Source: Cristatella mucedo (taxonomy: Eukaryota; Bryozoa; Phylactolaemata; Cristatellidae). Taken from it: a stretch of 64,000 nt of DNA. A program made the position numbers and the translations under genes. Position 1 is the first letter of the stretch. Every line of letters begins with the position of its first letter. Below are positions 59,101 to 64,000 of the stretch, in pieces. The stretch is taken from assembly GCA_009760855.2 (NCBI GenBank), contig WPIO01000001.1:13895001-13959000 (forward strand), written 5' to 3'. The notes beneath the pieces were generated by a model. That model ran no database searches. It was not told where the DNA came from and saw nothing but the letters and a program-made list of their open reading frames with translations.

Positions 59101-62100
59101 CTCCTTCATGCTCACCTTGCACCGTCTCGAAGAAGACTCAAGAACTCATCAAACACATATCGTGTTGAAAAAAAATTCGTCTTCAGGGTTACTTCGGCCT
59201 TATGAATATAAGGTGACGTATCTGCAACCTGCAAAGAAAGGCTGTCTGCTTTGCCGAGCAAGAAGTCAGAATATTTCTAGATTTTCGTCACACTACTGAC
59301 ATCCCTGTGCTACTGCTAGCTGAAGAATGCAATCACACACCCACTATCAAAAGCAGAGCAACTTCCTTGGTATTATGAAAAAAGGACCTGCATTAGCTGT
59401 GTCTCAACTTAGCAGCTTAAATCATTGAATGTCAACAGGGATGCTACGTCAAGATGCACTTACAGTAAATAAAAAGTAAATGTAAAAACCTGCTGAATTA
59501 AAACTGTTTTAAAATAATAATAATAGCGAGCCTCTTGTATAAGGTCCTAAGAGAACAGAATCTCGATCGAGATGTAACAAAAAGCAAGATTTTTAGAGTG
59601 GTAGAAGAGCCTAGATAAGCGTTCACCACACTGGCACTGCACTATGAATTAATTGTGTGCTGCAGCGTACCAACCCACGACCTGATCCGTGATCGTGTAA
59701 GCATCTCGACGCTGGACTACAACCCAGTGGCTTGTGATTTCTGTGAACTGCAACCAGCTCACCTAATAAGAGGGGGTCACATTGTCACCCACTTTGTAGT
59801 ACAAAAGACTTCATATGGAAGCCCACTTTTCAAAGTCGCCGAACGTGTACTTATAGGCTCGAGATGGCCCATTGACCCAGGTCTATCTTTGCCCCACATA
59901 CATCCATTAAATGGTTTGCTAGGAAACTATGAGTTAACAAAAGAGGACCCTTAATGAAGAGAGCGTTGGTGGTGTAAAGGTTAGCATTGCTGCCTTCCAA
60001 GCAGTAGACCCGGGTTCGATTCCCGGCTAACGCACTATCTTTTATTATCAGCTTGTGCCAGAAATAACAGTATCTAACGCCTGGTTCTTTTAGGGGAGTT
60101 TCTGCCAGCACTTCTTGTGCCTGCACGTGGCGGCTCCCGATGAATTTCATCTACAGTTTGACAGGTGTTTTCAGTGTCTCATGCTCGAGCTGTGGTCGGC
60201 ATTGTCCCACAAGAAATGGCCGAAATGTCATTTGAGCAGGCTGGTGCAGGGAGGCCCAGCCAGGAAACGATTGGGACACAGGGCGGTGCTTCCGGCAAAT
60301 ACAACATTGTTGCAGTATTCTACCACGGTTGTTGTTGCATATTTGTTGATAATCGTGCCATGGGTAAAACAAGGCTGTAGGAGTGGACAGTCGGCCAATT
60401 GGGCCCAAGATCTAGGGAGCAGTAGTCCAAACCAGGAGAGCCGAAGGATCAGGGCCGAATTAGGAGGACAGTCGAAGGACACCCGTCGGCATCCAGGCTG
60501 CTGTAGCCAATCCGACGGGACTAGCTCAGTGCAGAAACGATTGCCCGTCGGCATCAGTCAGGGAAAGCACTTATCACGGTCAGCTCTCAGCTGCCCTGAG
60601 CTCGCGAAAAACGGAGGCCATCGCATCTGCAAGGCTGAGAACCGAGGTGCCGAGCCCATGTTCACAATTACTAGACCATTGGCGCCAGCAACACGGGATG
60701 AAAAGAGACGACGACAGTTTCGGCACATGGACGCCGACGTCAGGTCGTAAGGCAGCCGGAGCCAAGTTAACACGACAAGTTTGATCTTTCCTGTGTTAGC
60801 AGTATTCTCCTCACAATACAAGAGCTCACAGCTGGCCCTTTCCGACTTTATGGGAGCAGGAGGAGGGGCTACAAAAGTAAAGCAATGCAGAAGAAAAACC
60901 ATGCACAGCCCATGGTCGAGTGCGTGCACAGCCCATGGTCGAGCTCACACTCGTCTTTCTCAGCTGCCTACTTGCCTGGGTCAACCGGGTGCAAGAAATA
61001 TGGTCTGCAGCAGACAGTTACACCAATAGCACAAAAGATAAGGGCCAAGCATATCGGTACTGAGAACCACCGCAACAGGTTTACCTTGACTGAGGCAGCT
61101 TACCTTGAATGCGATGCCGGCGTTGTTGATTAGCACGTCGATGCCGCCGTGGGCCGTTTGCAGGTGCTCCTTGAATTTCAGCACACTCTGCCGGTCCGTT
61201 ATGTCCAGCTGATGGAAGTGTGGCTGCGCCTTGACACCCTCCTCCTTTTCGAGCGCAGCAATCGCCTCTTTGCCGCTCGCCTCTGAGCGTGCTGGACAAA
61301 CGGCAGACGTGACAGTGAGCCAAGCATGGTCCGTTGCCCACCACACGATGTTATCAGTCGCTACTGTCGTGGGTGCTTTTGTGCATGCAGAAGATTGGTC
61401 CACCGAATAGTTAGTCACCCGGAAGCACCCACTAGCGTAATGGACACATTTGTTTTATTCACTCGGAACTCAGAGAACGTTTATTCAAATAGACTAATAA
61501 CTCATGTTTAATCAAACTCTGCTAGTGCAAAAATTGTGCTGTACAGGTACAGGAAATCTATACCCAGCAGCCGATTGTGTTCTACTCCTCCGAATTGGGC
61601 ACAATTGCCTCCCTAAGGCATTTTATCCTAAGTATCTTGGAAGTGCTCACAAAACGTTGCTCTTTTTGCATTAAAGCAGACGCGTGCATTCTAGGGATTC
61701 GAGATTTATTTAGAAACAGGTCGTCTTTTTGAGCAGTGATGGTCCCTCCCGAACAAGAAAACTTTCAGCAAAGGACATGCACCTTACAATTCGGTCAAAT
61801 ATATCAGTTAGTCGTATATGAATATTGGTTTATTAGTATAGCAAAAAATTAGTTCATTTAAATAAACTGATTTCGATCTTCTGCTGCAAAGACCAAAACG
61901 GTAGGCATCGATATTGATTCATAAGTGCAAATAAACAAGCATTGGTGCAAGAACCTAGTTACCTTTCCTTCAAACAACTGGCCTAATGACCGACTGTCCA
62001 AGAGTCACGATGGAAAGGTAGCCCGTGGTAATGGCATGAGGTCCATCACATTCGTCCAGGAGATAGACACCGAACGTCCAATGATGGACTGGCTGAGGCA

Positions 62101-62751
62101 GTCAAGGTTCGGACCGAACCTTAAAAAAATCCCAAGATTGCACCCCTGCTCGACACTTGACAGTACATATAGCTTCTTTTCTCGAGCATGCACTTTGGCT
62201 ACCCAAAAAGAGCTGCGGTTGCAAGTCAGCCGGGCTGCTTGCTGAGCCGCTCTTACATCTTTTTCCGAGAGGCTACAGGAAAGTGAAACGATCCATCCTA
62301 CGAGTGAAATGTTGCATTGCAGGCGCTAGCATTTGTAGCCACCACACAGCAGAGACCCCACCGGCAGGTACTGCTGGAGCAAAACTGCTTGCTGTCACCC
62401 ATGGCTGACCGGTTCAGTGACAGTAATCAGACAGGTACTGATCAAAACCCCATGAAAAATGGAAGACACATCATGTCCAAAGTGAAACCAGAAATGAAAA
62501 GCGACGGTTCACATGCCTACACGAGGTCGTTGGCGTTAACATAGCTTAAAGCTGTGTCCCTACTAACGAGCAGCTAGCAAGCTTTCAGCTAGACATGAGT
62601 TCAGCATGCACGGCTCACCCTCAGCCCAAGCAGCAGCATGCCGCGCAAGACAAAGAGCCACAATACCCGTTAGGTACACCGTCCAGTCTGGACATTCCTT
62701 CAGGAACCTCCTAACGATGGCATAGCCAATGCCCTGATTCGCACCTGTCAC
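56007..62751 (-). CDS. Carbonyl reductase [NADPH]-like short-chain dehydrogenase (CBR1 family), partial gene model
   Basis: CBR1-type SDRs reduce carbonyl groups of quinones, aldehydes and lipid-derived ketones with NADPH in the cytosol. Four exons are recognised on the minus strand: 62751-62667, 61291-61104, 56544-56413 and 56151-56007. They give TGANQGIG (the TGxxxGxG dinucleotide-binding motif), FHQLDITD, INNAGIAFK (catalytic Asn region), VVNVASM (catalytic Ser region) and GWPDDSAYSVSELG (catalytic Tyr; the Lys position is Glu). Junctions 1-2 and 3-4 are phase-consistent. Missing are the start exon, the segment between NNAGIAF and RVVNVAS (expected in the 4.6-kb intron 56545-61103) and the C-terminus after DLVVNS. 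It may be a functional gene with unrecognised exons or a decaying duplicate. Confidence 0.8.
56413..56544 (-). CDS. CBR-like exon with VVNVAS motif
   Basis: The minus-strand acceptor is TTTTGCCAATCTCAG and the donor TTGA|GTAAGG. It encodes RVVNVASMAGQMALKKLSPP then EVAHYMEKFI, matching human CBR1 RVVNVSSIMSVRALKSCSPE and ELVGLMNKFV. It needs a phase-2 exon upstream, which was not found. Confidence 0.88.
56545..59963. other. Long CBR-like intron, part 1: no feature recognised
   Basis: Nothing with gene or repeat-family similarity was recognised apart from an 11-bp stem hairpin at 57554-57579, a C9 run near 57806 and a (TAA)n-like stretch at 59512-59526. An exon carrying the NYFGT-type segment of the reductase is expected here or in 60036-61103, but none was identified. 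Confidence 0.45.
59964..60035 (+). tRNA. tRNA-Gly (anticodon TCC)
   Basis: This is a 72-nt cloverleaf: acceptor GCGTTGG pairs with CTAACGC with one mismatch-prone wobble. The A box is TGGTGTAAAGG, the anticodon loop is CTTCCAA, the B box is GGTTCGATTCC, and A is the discriminator. It nearly matches animal tRNA-Gly(TCC). A short T-run (TATCTTTTATT) just downstream can serve as pol III terminator. It lies on the opposite strand inside an intron of the CBR-like gene. Confidence 0.96.
60036..61103. other. CBR-like intron, part 2: no feature recognised
   Basis: Frames here (for example 60115-60750 +, 60929-60558 -) lack family support. An 18-bp unit (GCACAGCCCATGGTCGAG) is tandemly repeated at 60903-60946. 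Confidence 0.45.
61104..61291 (-). CDS. CBR-like exon with FHQLDITD and NNAG motifs
   Basis: The minus-strand acceptor is CCGTTTGTCCAG and the donor AAG|GTAAGC. It encodes ARSEASGKEAIAALEKEEG, HFHQLDITDRQSVLKFKEHL and GGIDVLINNAGIAFK, matching human CBR1 FHQLDIDD and GGLDVLVNNAGIAFK. The two-base start completes the Ala codon begun in the 62667 exon, and it ends phase 0. Confidence 0.95.
62667..62751 (-). CDS. CBR-like exon with TGANQGIG cofactor motif
   Basis: The minus-strand acceptor is CTTCTCTGACAG and the donor ACGG|GTATTG. It encodes VTGANQGIGYAIVRRFLKE and WTVYLT, matching human CBR1 VTGGNKGIGLAIVRDL and VVLTA. The first base is in phase 0 after an upstream exon that should carry the start codon and the first beta strand; that exon was not found in 62752-64000. 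Confidence 0.93.
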
Positions 62752-64000
62752 CTGTCAGAGAAGCAAAAGTAGCAAGTGCACTGGGGGGGAGCACAATAAT
62801 TCGCGCCATTCACTGCTGCTGCTGCTGGCTGCCGATTGCTACTGATGCTGGCTACTGCTGAAAGGAAATTGGGCCAATGCACCATGCACCAAATAAACAA
62901 AGCTTCTCATGCCTATCAATAAAAATTCATTCTTATATGCAGACAAATCTTACAAACATGCAGTGCCAGGGTAGAGGCTCACTGCCAGAGACATTGCACA
63001 GAAGCCGCCACGGCCAAAACTCAACCTCAAGTAGTTGTCTCTGACTCCGAGCTCAGCCTTCACTAATGGCTCCAGCTACAGTACTTTTTTTTGCCTAACT
63101 AGACAGGACCCCCATGATCGCAACGATTGAGCAATCGATTCCTTCCACCTCGGCTTGCCGATTTTAGTGTTGTAAATTTCCCACCTCAGCATGCTTTCCC
63201 GAAAGATCTTGGGGAATCTTTTAAGGCGATCAGAGACTGCGCTCATTCTGCTTGCTGAGAGGTTTAGTTTACAAGCTAAGAGTCACTCCTCAGGCTCGAG
63301 TAGACTCCCCTCAACCTGCCCGTGTGCAGCAGGCAACTAGTCACCTGTCACCACCGCACTCCTAGCTTGTGCATCTTTTTTTGCCAGTCTCTCAAATGTA
63401 CCATCTCCACTGATGCTGTTAGACTGACACTGGAGTACAGTTATCAAAAAAGGAAGCCATTGAACAACAGGTAGTCACAGTGGGCTCCCCTTTGCCTACG
63501 ACAGGTGCACAGTGACCCGCCAGCCTTCATTCATAGCCAGTCACTTGAGCATTACTCGGCTCACAGCATCGCGAATTTGCCTTTTACTTGTTGTTTATTG
63601 CTGGCCTTTGAGCAGCCTTGTATGAGCGCCACTTCGTTCTGTATTGCACTACACACTCTCGGCTGCTGTCTCATACTGGCGGCCCAGGTGGGCCAGGAGG
63701 CATATTTACACAAGATACCATTTGTCGGTCACTTTCGGGATACCGAAAGCAGTTTGAGAACTCAAAACTTACTAATTCGAGCAACTCACGTGGGATCGTC
63801 ATGATCGAGAGGTGCTGCAAGACCGCCAAGTCTAGCAACGACAAGGCGCTCCTGCTGCTGCTGCTGCTGCTGCCTCTGCCGCTGCTACTACTCGTCGGCC
63901 GGCAAGCAGCCTGACGGGGCTCTACCTCTCTGCCAGCTCAATCTCCACTGGTGATAACACGTTCGTTGCACTAGGTGCACTAGGTGTACAGGTGTATAAA
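62752..64000. other. 5' side of the CBR-like gene, no exon recognised
   Basis: A (CTG)n stretch occurs at 62815-62835 and another (CTG)8 at about 63851-63875. I see no start exon for the reductase, no repeat family and no RNA gene. Confidence 0.45.

Noticed and set aside
59650-59760. tRNA-like minus-strand sequence (GGTCGTGGGTTGGT resembling a B box)
   Set aside because: The cloverleaf cannot be closed and it matches neither SINE family; support is too weak.
60558-60929. Minus-strand frame with GLVIVNMGSAPRFSALQ, faintly like the SDR VVNVAS block
   Set aside because: There are no splice sites in a usable phase, only a few matching residues, and the true VVNVAS exon is at 56413-56544.

Overview
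This is animal nuclear DNA. Spliced GT-AG genes lie in a background of long introns, microsatellites, 5'-truncated non-LTR retrotransposons, tRNA-derived SINEs and pol III tRNA genes. The low GC of the introns, the CR1/L2-like LINEs with (TAA)n tails and the divergence of the protein from the human one point to a non-vertebrate metazoan. I cannot name the group from sequence alone.

About three quarters of the window (2064-49032, + strand) is one gene, the orthologue of C2CD3, the multi-C2-domain protein that controls centriole elongation and distal appendage assembly. I could trace 39 coding exons. All junctions agree in reading phase and the sum is 7,893 nt, that is 2,630 codons plus a stop (human C2CD3 has about 2,350 residues). 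Exons 1-4 give the N-terminal C2-like domain, exons 5-12 a linker, exons 12-36 a chain of C2 domains, and exons 36-39 a C-terminal tail dominated by a 1.6-kb GC-rich exon of low complexity. Two introns need GC-AG splicing. One donor (exon 13) and one acceptor (exon 22) remain uncertain.

The introns hold most of the repeats. There are many copies, mostly 5'-truncated, of one CR1/L2-like LINE family on both strands, including two nested insertions. A second LINE family appears three times. There are two tRNA-derived SINE families, one of which carries the same 3' tail as the main LINE. A tRNA-Arg(CCT) gene lies antisense in intron 4. Long (TA)n, (TG)n and pyrimidine tracts are also present.

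Beyond C2CD3, 49-56 kb is repeat debris. On the minus strand at 62751-56007 I find four exons of a carbonyl reductase-like short-chain dehydrogenase (CBR1 family). They have conserved NADPH-binding, Asn, Ser and Tyr motifs, but the catalytic Lys codon reads Glu. The first coding exon, one internal exon and the C-terminal exon were not found. A tRNA-Gly(TCC) gene (59964-60035, +) sits in one of its introns. The remaining sequence to 64000 shows nothing I can support.
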